A stretch of DNA of 64,000 nt from Gracilariopsis chorda (lineage: Eukaryota > Rhodophyta > Florideophyceae > Gracilariales > Gracilariaceae). The stretch's first letter is position 1. Each line of letters begins with the position of its first letter. The translations under genes and the position numbers were made by a program. Shown piece by piece: positions 11,693-23,449 of this stretch. The notes beneath the pieces were generated by a model. It was not told the origin of the DNA. It searched no databases and saw only the letters and a list, made by a program, of their open reading frames with translations. The stretch covers positions 186,001 through 250,000 of the forward strand of contig NBIV01000008.1 of assembly GCA_003194525.1 (NCBI GenBank), written 5' to 3'.

Positions 11693-12221
11693 TGTAGTAG
11701 AATACTAGTCCAAAGGCCAAGTGGGGAGGTAGTACCTACTAGGGGTAGTGGCGGCAGATTACTAGCCACTAGTGCGACAGTGCACTGGGGTCAAGTTGTG
11801 TCGTGGGCACCATCGGAGTGCAGGCGCAATAATCGGGCGTTATCTGAGGTACCTGCAGGTCGGGCGCACTCGTACCGATGGCTTGGAAGCTTGTATCTAC
11901 TGGAAGCTTGGGGGATACTAGAGAACGGAGGTGGTGCTTGCCTTTACTCTTCGGTAGCCGGCTGCGCTCAAGCCAACTCATATATTCGGCGAGACGCTCT
12001 ATACCACTGGTAACTACTACTAAAAAATTATACAAAATACTACATTATTCTACCGTGCAGTGTACTGCAATGCCAGGTTCACCAGAGGTCACACTTCAGG
12101 TCACAATTATCTCTGACCCACGTGGCTAATATTGACACGAGCCAGTAGTGCTCTGGTCCTTCTTCCATCACTTCGGCACTCCAGCTTGCCAGACATCTCA
12201 CATCATGGCTGTTGTACTACG
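11693..12221 (-). repeat. 3' LTR of element 1
   Basis: 529 bp, same length as the partner LTR. On the plus strand it starts TGTAGTAGAATACTAG and ends GTTGTACTACG; the last base should be A, so the terminal dinucleotide has mutated. Confidence 0.9.
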
Positions 12222-12278
12222 CACTACCTCCCTTAGTTTCTGCCACCTCGGCAGCATTCACTGTCGGCCATTACTTCT

Positions 12279-14533
12279 TTGACCCCCATTTTCGTGTACT
12301 TCCCTTTAAAGGTTCGCAGGGATAGCTCCACGAGCGCTGATTGCGATCCCAATGGTCGATTTATTCGTGTAGCACCCCCTTTATTGCCCTCAGTAAGGGC
12401 TGGGGAGGGACATGCATCGCCCATTGGTCGTGCCCGCCCTCCTGTTTCATATCGAATGCCAGTGGCCACTGGGATGGGTGCATCACTCTTGGATCCATTG
12501 GGCGTCCGCCTCTGCAACCGGGGTGTTGCTACTGCCCGTTCGCACCCAATTCGTTCGCTTCGCGTCTTTCGGGCCGTCCCTTCTACCACCACGGCGATTC
12601 GCGCGGAGACGGTTAGTCTCCACGTTATAATGCGCCCAGAAACCTCCAACCATGACCCTTGGCCATTTAACCCCTTGGGGCCCTCGCCCGCTATACGATG
12701 TCGATGAACGCATCCCGTGGTCGGCTGTCACTGTTGAATCCTCTCCAATGGCTTTAGTCCCCGCCAGCAGCGCGTACGCCCGTCCTGGGGAGAGGTATGA
12801 CCTTACCTTTGGGCAATATCCGATGGCCGTAAGGAGTAACCATTTACCCAGTTCGGTCAAGGAATTTATCGGCTACCAGAACCAATATTTGGACGCTCGT
12901 AGATTCGCGGCAACTCTGAATTATGTCCGTGAGAAGAAGTACGCGCAAGAGACCTCTTGGTACAACCGTTGGCTAAATCTCCCCGCGGACGCCCGAGCGG
13001 TGGCGCGTTGCCGTACTGTGGTCCGCCCAGACATTCCGTACGTCAAATTCAACTAAGAAGAACATTACCAATGGAGGGTTAACCGGCTCCTCGCGGACCT
13101 ATACCTCTTACATGGTGACCCCCAGTCTTCATTCCTGCCTGGCGACCACAATCTCTTGGGGCTGATGCGCTACAAGCTGCCTTATGATCAGCTGTATTGG
13201 ATTACGAACAGGTCCTATTGGAATGATATGATCGAACCTGACGGCCGTATGCGGACGAATTTGAAGTATTTCTTCTGCTAGCATCAGATCGAATTACATG
13301 ACATGCCGACGTCCCGTAAGGCCAACGTCTATCTTTCAATTCCCTAGGTCGCTGCGAGCCCTGAGGTGTCCATTTGGCATGTATCTAATCTCTTCATCGT
13401 CCGTACTCTGTCTATTGTGGCTTACCATACCACCAAACTCCAGGGCGATTTCTGTCAGTGGTTCCCTTGGTTTAACTGGCAGATCTTCTTTGTGGAATGG
13501 GCGGTATTCTGCCTCATGGCCTTTTTGGATACTGCTTGTAATGGCGTGCATGCAAATGTCCGTAAGGGCGACCATCGTATTTGGAATGAGAAAATCATTC
13601 CGAGTTCTGAGGGCCAATTGGTGCCCTTGCCTTCCTGCCTAGCCGCGTTCATTCGCAAGCTAGGGGTGCAGAACATAGTCTGACGGACTACATATAGCGC
13701 AGATCACACGGAAGAGCTTTTAGATTATATCCTGCAGGTCCATTAGGCGAAGACCCCTGGATACGTGTGGTACGATTACGACGCAGACGAGTTCTGGCCG
13801 ATTCCAGAGCATCCTTTGGGTCGCGACGATGGCAAGGCCTACGAGAAGAAGCCCTTCTTGGATACCCCAGTCGATGAACCGCGTCGGATTATCCCGGAAT
13901 ATTATCCACAGGCCATTGGGTTTAATGCCGCTTGCCTGCACCCTCCTTCAGATTGTCCGCCAACCGTGCCTGTCCCTGCTTCCTTTTGGGAGCCACCTTC
14001 AGAGCATCCCGTGGTCGAGCTTCCTGAGTCGTCTATTGGGCTAACGGCTCCCATTACTAGTCCGCTCCGGTCTTTGGCTGTCACTGCGCCAGCGTCGCCT
14101 CCGCCATCTGCGATACCTATGGCGGTAAATCGAGCCTACGAGGAGCTCATCGGGTTTTGCCGTTCGGCAGGCGTAACCGCGCCCATTGGCGTCGTCGAGG
14201 CTTTGCGTGCGGAGCATTCGTGGGTCCGTAGGACGTCACAGTACGCGTTTCTGGTGGGGGGGGAACCAAGAGGTCAGGGAGGCATTTGCCACCATTCGGG
14301 AGGAGAACGCTAAAGTTCCTTCAAATTCCGTGGTGGCCGACTTGGATAACCGAATCGGTCTGAACCTAACGGACACCGAGCATTCTCCGTATCACTCTTC
14401 CACGTCTGCCCATAGCCCAGCTTGCAAGCGCAAGCCCGTTGGTTGTTCCGCTCGTCCTTCTGAACCCTTGGGTCCCTTTTTTGAAGTTCAATTACGGGGA
14501 TCTGAAGTAGCTGCGGTTCCCGTTTCGCCATAG
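12279..14533 (+). pseudogene. Antisense ORF of element 1 (decayed, similar to the 39233-41020 ORF)
   Basis: Plus-strand frames open in succession: 12279-12707, 12652-13056, 13366-13683, 13765-14313, 14186-14533. They are separated by frameshifts or single stops. Layout and local similarity to element 2's antisense ORF are visible: WLNLPADARAV against WRNFPAARQEA, IFFVEWAVFCLMAFL against VVVTEWATRNAAYIL, and an acidic Trp/Tyr-rich part near 13765 (WYDYDADEFWPIPEHP) against IYFDPWEFREIS. The C-terminal third is Pro-rich. No known family recognised. It begins close to the 3' LTR and runs toward the end of pol, so both coding regions converge. Confidence 0.5.
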
Positions 14534-15049
14534 TTCGACCTGAAGAAGACGGTGAAGGCGGTGCCAAGGGAGGCAGTTTAAGGATGCGCCATGGCACGCG
14601 CGCAGCCCTATTGTTCGGAGGCGGTTAGTGGCGTAGTCAAAATAATCTTGTGGCCATAATTCCTACCCCCCTCTCCTTATGGGCGCGCTCCGTGTGGCCC
14701 ATGGTCCGCGTGCTTATCAAGAAAGTCCGCAGAGTGGCTCAGACAAACGGTTAGTTCCCCATGGTTGTCCTTTGGTAGAGTTACACCTTGGATCTCACAG
14801 TGCGGTTGGCACTTCACAGACCCTTTTTGTGTGCTTTTCTAAGGCCAGTTCCATGGGTCCGAAGTCGGCGTTACCGCTGTTCTCCACGCGCGCGTGTCGA
14901 GGATGACGGAGCGAGTGGCGTGGCCAGGAGGCAGATTGCCGATGCACCGTGGCACGCGCGCGTGCCTATTGGACAGCGGCGTTTCCGGGCGCCTTAGCAG
15001 TGAACATGTGGTCAGGGATACGCCCTTTTCGGAGATCACGCTCCGTGTA

Positions 15050-15226
15050 GCCCAGTTTGGTCCAATAGCTATTAATAATATCCGCTGGGATATTTTCAGG
15101 CAGTATCCACTGGTCGTCTTCTGGGCCATAGCCATACCAGTGGAATTTGTAGAGCGCCTCACCTTTTTCGTCAAGGCCAGCAGAAACGATGCGGTCTACG
15201 ACATATTCGTGGCGGTCCTTCTCTGG
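15050..15226 (-). pseudogene. Chromodomain of element 1 pol
   Basis: In frame after a single TAA (15227-15229) that ends the integrase ORF, the minus strand reads EYVVDRIVSAGLDEKGEALY, then a WYGYGPEDDQW block and LPENIP. This is the chromodomain pattern with its aromatic cage region (WxGY..xxxxW.P.ENI). In chromoviruses this C-terminal domain reads histone methyl marks and guides integration to heterochromatin. Confidence 0.75.
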
Positions 15227-16744
15227 TTAGTACATGTCTTCGAAGGCTCCATAGCCGTCTTCTGACGAGACGGTTTTGCGGCCGCGTTCTCCATGGTCTA
15301 ACCCTCGGACCGCGGCTTGTTGCGCCAAATCTTCGGCAACGGCACCCTGTGGACCTGCTTTATTGATCTGCGGGCCAAGACGGTCGGCGGTAACGGCGCG
15401 TATCCCTGGCGGTGCCGTTGAGGTCGTTGGCCCGGATGGTAATGGCAGCCTTGAGAGGGTCGCGTCAACCACTGGAGTGCTTAATGCGCACTGTGCAGGA
15501 GGTGGCGGTGTCAGAATGCGTGGGGATGTACCCGCAATGGCCTGCGGTACGCTCGCACTTCTGGTAGGGTGGTGTATTGCTCCGCCCGACGGGCGAGGCG
15601 CCATGGACACGCGGTCCGTTGACAAAATATCCTGAAGGCCGTCTCGGTCTATCGTAACCGTATGGCCAGTGGACTTGATTACCCTATATGGTCCGGTGGA
15701 ACGAGGTACCAACTTGGCCGCAATGTCCTCGGCCAGGTGTTTCTCCTTGGGTGGCCGGTCCAAATAAACATAGTCCCCTGGTGAAAACTTTCGCACAAAA
15801 CAGATGGACTTATCGAAGTCCGCTTTGTAGCGCTTCTGCGCTTTGCCGAAATGGGTCTGGGGGGCCTTCAGCTTAGAATCGATTCGCTTACGCGAATACC
15901 TTTTGGCCTGAGCTGACGTCATTTTGCCAGTAACGTCCTGAGGGATGCCTGTATCCTGTAGGACAACGATGTACGGCGGAGGCGCCCGGACCAGGGTAAT
16001 TTCAAAGGGTGTCGTACCCGTGGACCGATGGACTAGATTATTATAGGCATAGACCAAAGGTTGGACGTAATCGTCCCAGTGCATCTGGTGTTCAGCCACA
16101 TAGTGCCTCAACCTAGAAGTCAGCGTCCTATTAAAATGCTCAGCTTGTCCATTGGTCTGCGGGTGGTAGGCGGTGGTTAGGAGTTGTTTTAGACCTAATG
16201 CCGAGCACACATGATCGAATAACTTGGAGACAAATTGTGGGCCATTGTTGGTCCACAGATATAAAGGCACACCTTAGGGGTATATCCAGTGGACCAGAAA
16301 CGCTATGGGAACATCAATTGCCGTGATGGACCGTAGGGAATTAGCACGCGTCAACTTGGAAAACATGTGCGTAATAACCAGGATGAAGGAGTGCCCATGG
16401 GTCGACTTAGGGAAAGGTCCTAGGATGTCTATAGCGACGAATTCCAATGTATCTGTCGCAGGGAATAACCTAGACTTACCCTGGTGCAGCGCTCGTGTCT
16501 CTCGAATCTTAGCACATGCTGCACATCTCCGTGCGATTTCCATTATATCATTGGCCATGAGGGGCCAATAGAAGAATCTCTTTAAGGTCTGATACATTCT
16601 CGTCCCGCCAGGGTGGCCAGACAACCGAGAGTAATGAGCCAGATATAGAAGTCTTGCCTGAAGGCCCTTTGGAACGACGCGCTGTATTGCCCCATCAAGT
16701 GGAGAGCGGGGACACAATATTCCGTGACAGCCATACTCAAACAA
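15227..16744 (-). pseudogene. Element 1 integrase, split and catalytically damaged
   Basis: Two frames, 16274-16744 and 15227-16270, meet at a frameshift. The first has the HHCC zinc domain (LAHYSRLSGHPGG ... CAACAKI) and the first catalytic Asp in FVAIDILGPF. The second starts LWTNNGPQF, where the family has LSDNGPQF: the second catalytic Asp codon is AAC (Asn). The Glu is present in HPQTNGQAEHFNRTL. A GPY/F-like region (STGPYRVI) follows, then a Pro-rich tail to the stop before the chromodomain. Confidence 0.85.
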
Positions 16745-17450
16745 AAACCCAGGGTCCCGACTGCACTAGCCCATTTGGCACACACTGTTCATCACCATTC
16801 TGGGCCGCGAGGAGTTCCTCGAGGGATATGGGGGTGAGTTCTCCTATTTCCGCTTCGACCACATGGACTTCCAAGGATGGGTCCTCCCAGTCAATAGTGC
16901 ATAACATGACCTTAGGTTCTTCTTCATTCCCTTGGCTAGTGGTGACTTCTCCTACCAGGTCACCCATTTCCGGATCATCATCCGCATCCTGTGGACCTTT
17001 CCATATGGTGGAAATCTCATGGTCCAATGGGGTTTGATCCGTGCCATCGGTGAGGATACGAGATAACGCATCGGCGGCTTGGTGCTTTAAGCCAGGCCTA
17101 TAGGCAACCTCGTAATCAAATTCGGCCAACCGGAGTCTCCAGCGGGCCGAACGGGATGACACATCGGACATATTCAAAAGCTATCGGAGGTTATTTTGGT
17201 CTTTCCTAACGGTAAACCGAGTACCCTCCAGGTAATGCCGCAGGTGTAAAACTGACCAGACAATGGCCAAGCATCCTCTTTCGGACGTGCTTTAGTCCCT
17301 TCCGGCCTTCACTAGCAAACGGTTCCAGTACCCAATAGGTCAATAGGTCTTCGGAGAATCCTGCTCTTGGAGCAGTGCGCATCCAACTTGGGTTGCCAAG
17401 GCATCAGTATCGAGTATGTACGGTTTGTTTGCCCTGGGCAAGGCCAAGAT
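16737..17450 (-). pseudogene. Element 1 RNase H domain (degenerate)
   Basis: The open frame 16737-17177 contains WRLRLAEFDYEVAYRPG, then LKHQAADALSR, the conserved end of Ty3 RNase H, followed by an acidic linker to the integrase. The part 17178-17450, which should hold the catalytic Asp residues, has several stops. Confidence 0.75.
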
Positions 17451-18255
17451 TTAGGGGTTTACCAAATGGTCTTTGAGGCTCTGGTAGGCTTCAAACAGCT
17501 CGTCTGTTAGGTCATCAAATTCCGAAGGGGTCCCGTTCCTGAGCGTCTCCTTCAGCGGTGACGATATCTTCGCGAACACAGGGACAAACCTTCGGTACAC
17601 ATTGCATAGATCTAAAAAGGATCGCAGTTCCGTGTCGGTCCTCGGGGGTTTCGCATCCCTAATAGCCTTCGTAGTAGTTTTTCCCACTTGGAGCTTACCA
17701 GGTAAGACCACATGGCCAAAATAATCCACAGAATGCTGAAATAAAAAGCATTTTCTCAGCTTTAGAGTGCCACCGGCCTGCTGGAGTAACCTTAGGACAG
17801 CTTTCAAATGAGTGAAGTGTTCACCAACGGACCTTGAAAAGATGATTACGTCATCCAAGTAGACCAGGGCAACGTCCATTTGACCCTGGATAGTATGATA
17901 TCCACTGCCCGCTGGAAGGTCGCCGGTGCGTTAATCAGTCCGAATGGCATCCGCTTGAATCGGAACAGTCCCTCGTGGCTCGTAAAGGTAGTCAAGGCCT
18001 TAGCATTGTTGTTCGTTTGTACTTGCCAGTAGCCGCAATTTGCGTCTAACCTGGTAAAAACTTGCGCCTCCCCCAGGGAATCAAGACAGTCAGCCATCCT
18101 CGGAATAGGATAGGTGTCTCGTTTGGTAGAAGCATTGAGTTTATGGTAATCAATGCAAAACATACGGTACCATCTTTCTTGGCCACAAGGACAAAAAGGC
18201 TTGCCCATTCGACCTCATTGGGTGGGGCAAATTCAATTACTCCGGCGGTCCGCAT
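17451..18255 (-). pseudogene. Element 1 reverse transcriptase
   Basis: Frames 17846-18208 and 17451-17879 overlap by a frameshift. The first has KLNASTKRDTYPIPRM and RMPFGLINAPATFQRAVD. The second has the intact catalytic core ALVYLDDVIIFSRS and the thumb region RSFLDLCNVYRRFVP. It copies the element RNA into DNA in the cytoplasmic particle. Confidence 0.85.
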
Positions 18256-18264
18256 CTTCTCTAT

Positions 18265-19236
18265 TTATTTCGCTACTATTTCTCTTCCTTTCAAGTCTTT
18301 CCAGTAAGGTTGCTGGTACTGCCGCGTGGCTCCATCCTTGAGGTTAATGCGGTGTTTCATCGCATCTATCTGTCCCAGTTTGCCACTCCACATTCTGGCG
18401 AAGTCTTTCAGGATGTCAATGACCTGTTTCCTATAGGGCTCGAAATCCTCACCGAGGTTACCTTCGTTCTCCCAATCGGCCATTGGTTCGCTACTCGACG
18501 GCGCGTTTCCGAGCTGAACTTCCATGATGGCCACTGGGGCAGGTAGGGTACTGTCAACTACCGTACTTTTGGGCAGCCTTGTGGGTTTCTCGCTGAAATT
18601 GCTCATCGTAGCCGCGAATGGCCTGTTGGGTACAACATTCATCACTCCATTGGCCATTAACGATAAATGCTTCGTGAACAACTTGGGGTGATTCTGCAAA
18701 GACACAAAAGCTGAGGATTCGCACACTGCAGCGGAAGGCACTTGGGTCATCGGCGGTATTACTATCGCCTTGGCCAAGCGTACCTTATTGGACGCCGTCC
18801 GTTTGGGAAACCTCGGTCCTGAGGGGGTGGATTCGGGTCCGGGGCGTGCTCTAACAATTGCCAATGGAGGTCCTCGATGTAATGCCAGTTTTCTTTGGCC
18901 AGGATAGATAGATTTTACATATCTATCAATAAAACTCGCCCCTAGGATATCCTCTGCCCCCAGGTTCGGACATACAAGACACCAAGTCCTGACCTTCAGG
19001 TGACCCAATTTGATGTAAAGCGGGATGACCCCGCAGATACGCATTGGTCGGCACGACCCGTCCGTCACCCTTTGCGACTTTCTTTTTTGCAGCATCCTCT
19101 CCCAGCCCAATTGTAAGACCTTAAGATGTACCAGGTTTGGGCCTGCACCCGTGTCCAACACGGCAGTAAAAGTCCGCGTGGTGTTCGTTCGCAGTCCAAG
19201 GGTCCCGTGTACTTTATAATTATCCTTCCATAGCAC
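18265..19236 (-). pseudogene. Element 1 aspartic protease and pre-RT region
   Basis: 323 open codons. AVLDTGAGPN (about residues 25-34) is the retropepsin active site; ILGASFIDRY is the second conserved strand (usually LGxDF). The C-terminal half leads into the RT N-terminus (QIDAMKHRINLKDGA). It cleaves Gag-Pol. Confidence 0.8.
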
Positions 19237-19589
19237 ACATAATGCGCCCGCAAGGTCTTCCCACTGGTATACGGTGTACGCCTGCCTGGAGTCCAGATAA
19301 GTTCCGTCCTTCGGTTCTAACTTCTTCTTCTCCTCTCGAGTCTTTCGATCCGGCGTACTGAGGAAGTTGGTGTTGGTGAAATTGCACGCCTCTATGCGTT
19401 CTTCAGTTTATTCTACTGTGGCTCCAGTGCCACGGGATGGTTCTCCTGGTCAGGGTGCTCGACCGCACTGACAGGTTCGTCCAGCATATTGACCTGAGGT
19501 TGCTGCATTGGGGTCGTAAGGAGTGTTACTTACTTTGAACTCCACGGAGTCCCTGTGGTCCTCTGGCTTATTGGCATTCAGTAATAGCC

Positions 19590-21518
19590 TTCCGCACGGC
19601 GCACCTGATAGTTATTCTCTCTACAGGCCATGAACACCTTACAGATGTCCTCAGGCATAAATTTGACGCAGTCACATGGACGGGCCATGGACAGGCAAAT
19701 GAAACAGGGCCGATTTGACTTCGTAAGAATATCCTTCCGTGGGGCCACTGGAGAGAATTTGGGAGTAGCCGGAGCAGATGATTTGGTCGTCCCTGAGGTC
19801 AGAACCGATGGTGCACCAGATGGGACGAAATAAAAGTCTTTGGCTCACTGCGAGTGCATCTGAAGTTTCAAAGTGTCCATAGGCTGAGTCCGTATTGGTC
19901 TGCGACTCGACCAGATGGGCACTTCCTCCCTTCACTAGGGGTCTTGCACGTCCCCTGGTATCCAAATGACTCGCACGGCGGGAGGTCCTATAGGTCTTCC
20001 CGTATCCTTCGGTGAATGTCACCAGCTGACGTAGCGAAAGGTCCAGAGGGGTGGTGTAGTGATTACGGACGAGGGTTTGTATGGCTGGAAACAGACCTGT
20101 GATAAAGTATCGCTTTTGCCGACCTTCAGGAAAAATGTTTCCGCAACGGCTGGCACCTGTCCAAAGATGGTCAGGAAAGTCCGTTTCTGTCACATTTTAA
20201 CCTTGATGGTATCCAATGACGTCCTGATAGGCATCCATTATGTGGTCATCGGAGGCATAGGTCTCCAATAAATAATGAACAAACGCATGGTATGTTCTTA
20301 GGAGCTCCCTGTTGCGGGCATCCACGGGATTGGCAGAGCTAGATATCCTGGCAACCATATGGTCTTTCGCTTGAACACTGAGAAAGAACTGAAATACATA
20401 CATTGCAGCTCCTTCATGGATATCGTTCTGGTCAGAGGCCACTTGTAACGAACTCAAGAACCTGAAGAATGTAATGGAATCCTTCCCAGAAAACTTGTCC
20501 TGGACGGTCACTTGCATCCCATTGGCCCACCTAGCAATATTCTTGGCGACTGATGAGGTCTACCGCTTGAACTGATCCAACAGGCGGTACATTTCTACGT
20601 CCAAGACCTTATGGAAAAGCTCAATAGTCGTCGCCAATGGTCTGAGGTGCAGAACGTCTGTCTCATCCGCATCGGTATCGGAGGGGCTGGGGAAGTCCGA
20701 ATGTTCGTCATCACTGGAGTCCGAGTGGTCTCTCTTCTGAGGACTCTACCTCTTTGACCTTCGGTTTCTCTTGTTTTTCCTCTGGTCTTTGGCACTTTCA
20801 TAGTCCCTCCGGACAGCCTCTTCACTGACCCAATGGGTATTCGGCGGCATGCCCAATGCCGTATTGACCAATGAGCGCATCTCCTGCACGGCCTCTCTCC
20901 CTCTGAGGTCTCTCTACCCCAGGCAGTGCATGGTCCAATGGGCGTTCCTGATGGTTTCCCAGGCGAGGGGCTAATTCTGTAGCTGCTCCCTAGGGTCCGG
21001 TCTGGTCTGACCGATGGAAAACCGACGGTCTACTTTGAGAAACAGCTTGAGAGCTGTCGAGTTGGCCTACCTGGTGTTTGACTTCCCCCTGGATGGTCGA
21101 GGCGATTGACTCCACTAGGACATCCGAGTGAAGGACCTGAGGAATTAGTCGTTCAGCCAACATAGAGAGGCGGTCGCAAAGTGCCCTATCCAACTGATCC
21201 CTCAGGAATTGCTCCACTTGGTCTTCAAACCAAGAATGGAGTTCCGGCCATAGGAGAGCGGCAACCTCGTCCACCATTTGGGCATTGGGGGCAAGTGCGG
21301 CTGGGTCCTGAGGCTATAGCGCAGTATTCTTTTGGTCTACCTGCTGGTTCAACTGGTCGACGTTCTTGCAAAGGCGAGCGACCAATGGCGAATCCGAAAT
21401 GATCGGGGTTGTCCACTGGGTCAGTCGTACGTCCGCCGGAACAACTTCGCGTGCTCTTGTGGTCACTTGCACTGTCCCTTCGGGCGGGTACCGGGGCAGG
21501 AATGTCCGAAGTGGCCAT
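19590..21518 (-). pseudogene. Element 1 gag, decayed
   Basis: Minus frames 21225-21518 (Pro/Ser-rich N-terminus), 20990-21277 (leucine-rich, coil-like), 20197-20517 (Gag core with FRFLSSLQ and YASDDHIMDAYQ) and 19672-20193 lie in order but different frames. Near 19680 a zinc-knuckle remnant reads CFICLSMARPCDC; the expected His is Arg. The core parallels element 2's gag around YFTGEDPVLVLDFLSRFV and LLRSYATNTAIQQAI. Confidence 0.7.
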
Positions 21519-21685
21519 GGCGGCTGCTAGGGATCCTTATTGGGCGTCTGTTGTGGGGTTGGGGTGTTAGTTATCCATGAGGTCACGGTTGCTTTCAGGT
21601 CAGAAATGGCGACAAGTAGTCGAATGGTAGAAGTCCTATTCGATTTCCTTCAGTCTTAAGATTCCAAACGGCTGTCCTTGTATGC

Positions 21686-21703
21686 TTCTAGGTCGGGAGA
21701 CCA
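21686..21703 (-). promoter_or_regulatory. tRNA primer-binding site of element 1
   Basis: On the minus strand TGGTCTCCCGACCTAGAA lies two bases after the 5' LTR. TGG pairs with the CCA end of a tRNA. The same 18 bases occur in element 2. Confidence 0.75.
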
Positions 21704-21705
21704 GA

Positions 21706-22234
21706 TGTAGTAGAATACTAGTTCAAAGGCCAAGTGGGGAGGTAGTACCTACTAGGGGTAGTGGCGGCAGAGTACTAGCCACTAGTGCGACAGTGCACTG
21801 GGGTCAAGTTGTGTCGTGGGCACCATCGGAGTGCAGGCGCAATAATCGGGCGTTATCTGAGGTACGTACAGGTCGGGCGCACTCGTAACGATGGCTTGGA
21901 AGCTTGTATCTACTGGAAGCTTGGGGGATACTAGAGAACGGAGGTGGTGCTTGCCTTTACTCTTCGGTAGCCGGCTGCGCTCAAGCCAACTCATATATTC
22001 GGCGAGACGCTCTATACCACTGGTAACTACTACTAAAAAATTATACAAAATACTACATTATTCTACCGTGCACTGTACTGAAGTGCCAGGTCTACCGGAG
22101 GTCACACTTCAGCTCACAATTATCTCTGACCCATGTGGCTAATATTGACACGAGCCAGTAATGGTCTGGTCTTTCGTCCCTCACTTCAGCACTCTAGCTT
22201 TCCAGTCATCTGACCTCAAGGCTATTGTACTACA
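21706..22234 (-). repeat. 5' LTR of element 1
   Basis: 529 bp with proper TG...CA ends (plus strand: TGTAGTAG ... GTACTACA), followed by the GTACT duplication at 22235-22239. Confidence 0.9.
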
Positions 22235-22239
22235 GTACT

Positions 22240-22752
22240 GCCGGACTCGCTCTGGGTGCTGCAAGTTCGGATATGAAAGCACCACGATTGTAGCAGATAG
22301 GTACATTGGAAAAGGCACGATTCGCGTCATATACAGCAGAAGAAGGCAAGAAGACCTCAGCATTGTCCCGTACAACCCAAATCTTACCAAGATGTACCGC
22401 TCCAATATCAACGTAGAACGCATCCAAGGAGGAAGCGCAATGGCTTATCTAATGAAGTACGCGTCTAAGCACCTCAAAGCTCTGGATGTGGTGGTCAATG
22501 TGAGTGGAGTTCGTGAAACAGGCACAAATAAAGCAGGAACAAGAGCTGCAGGTGCAGAACGACATTTTTGCATACATTCCAGCGAGTGTGGTGGGCGCCG
22601 TCAACGCAGCGCGGAAATGTTTTGAGTTTTTCCTTGTGAAGAACATGCCCAAAGTAGAGTCACTGACCATTTCATTGAAAGGAGAGCGACCGCTTCTACT
22701 GAGAGGTCCAAATCAGGTCCATTCCGCATTGCAGCCGTCTACGTTGGAGTGA
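22240..22752 (+). pseudogene. Helitron 2 Rep, 3' part
   Basis: Reads CRTRSGCCKFGYES, IRVIYSRRRQEDLSIVPYNP, YRSNINVERIQGGSAMAYLM, KYASKHLKA. This is the standard Helitron series (C-x-FGYP, R-x-x-D-xx-VPYNPxLxxxxxxHINVE, YLxKYxxK). After a frameshift, 22504-22752 gives FAYIPASVVGAVNAARKCFEFF, the linker leading to the helicase. It continues the 10930-11687 reading. Confidence 0.8.
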
Positions 22753-23449
22753 ATCTCTGCAGGCCCGACGCATATGTAATAGTTGACGACCATTCGTATT
22801 TTGAACAGGAGCGTCGGTATTGCACGCTCCCGAGACGTTTGCCTCAACAAGACGACTGAGACAGAACTCAGGCGCCCGCAGACCACTGGCATGCACCATT
22901 GTACGTGGTGGAGCGCATGGAAGCCGAGAGGTGTGTCGCGAAGAAGTATGCCACCGTCCGACACAGAGCTCTTTGCTCTTCGCTTGCGGCTTATGAATCA
23001 GGGCTCTAGCTTTCCTAAACAGGCATGTAATTTCAACGAACAGCAGTATAAAATGTATCGTTAAATTGCGATTGCAAGCCAACTGCTCGTGGACAGATCC
23101 AAGTTTGATATTGCGTTTCAACAAGCAGTACAGATCTACAGCTTGACCTAAAAGGTACGACGCCTGCTTGTTACATTGTACGAGCAAGGCACATGTAGAG
23201 AAACAATGGGCGTCGAAAACTGGGAGGTGCTATGTAGGGACATACATATAGGCGATGAAGCACAGCGAAACCAAGAAATGGGTCGACGTGTGGTGAAGAT
23301 CTCAAACCGGCACGGTGGACAATTGATTACAGCTTCTTCTCCCTAGAGCTAAAGCAGTATGATGCAGCATTAATTGAGATGAATCGAGCGACAAAAAACT
23401 CTAGATGTCCGCGTCGTGCGAGATGCATCAACGTTTCAGAGAAGTTACT
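22753..23449 (+). pseudogene. Helitron 2 inter-domain region, decayed
   Basis: Lies between Rep and helicase of Helitron 2. Open frames are short on both strands and no motif survives, but the spacing suits the Rep-helicase linker. Confidence 0.4.

Larger units (their letters stand above)
11693..22234 (-). mobile_element. Ty3/gypsy chromovirus, element 1 (decayed)
   Basis: Two 529-bp LTRs (11693-12221 and 21706-22234) flank a 9.5-kb interior. On the minus strand the order is gag, protease, RT, RNase H, integrase, chromodomain: a Metaviridae-type chromovirus. An antisense reading region lies between the chromodomain and the 3' LTR. The LTRs differ at roughly 30 positions by eye (about 6%), so the insertion is not recent. 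Every gene carries stops or frameshifts and the integrase lacks a catalytic Asp. Confidence 0.9.
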
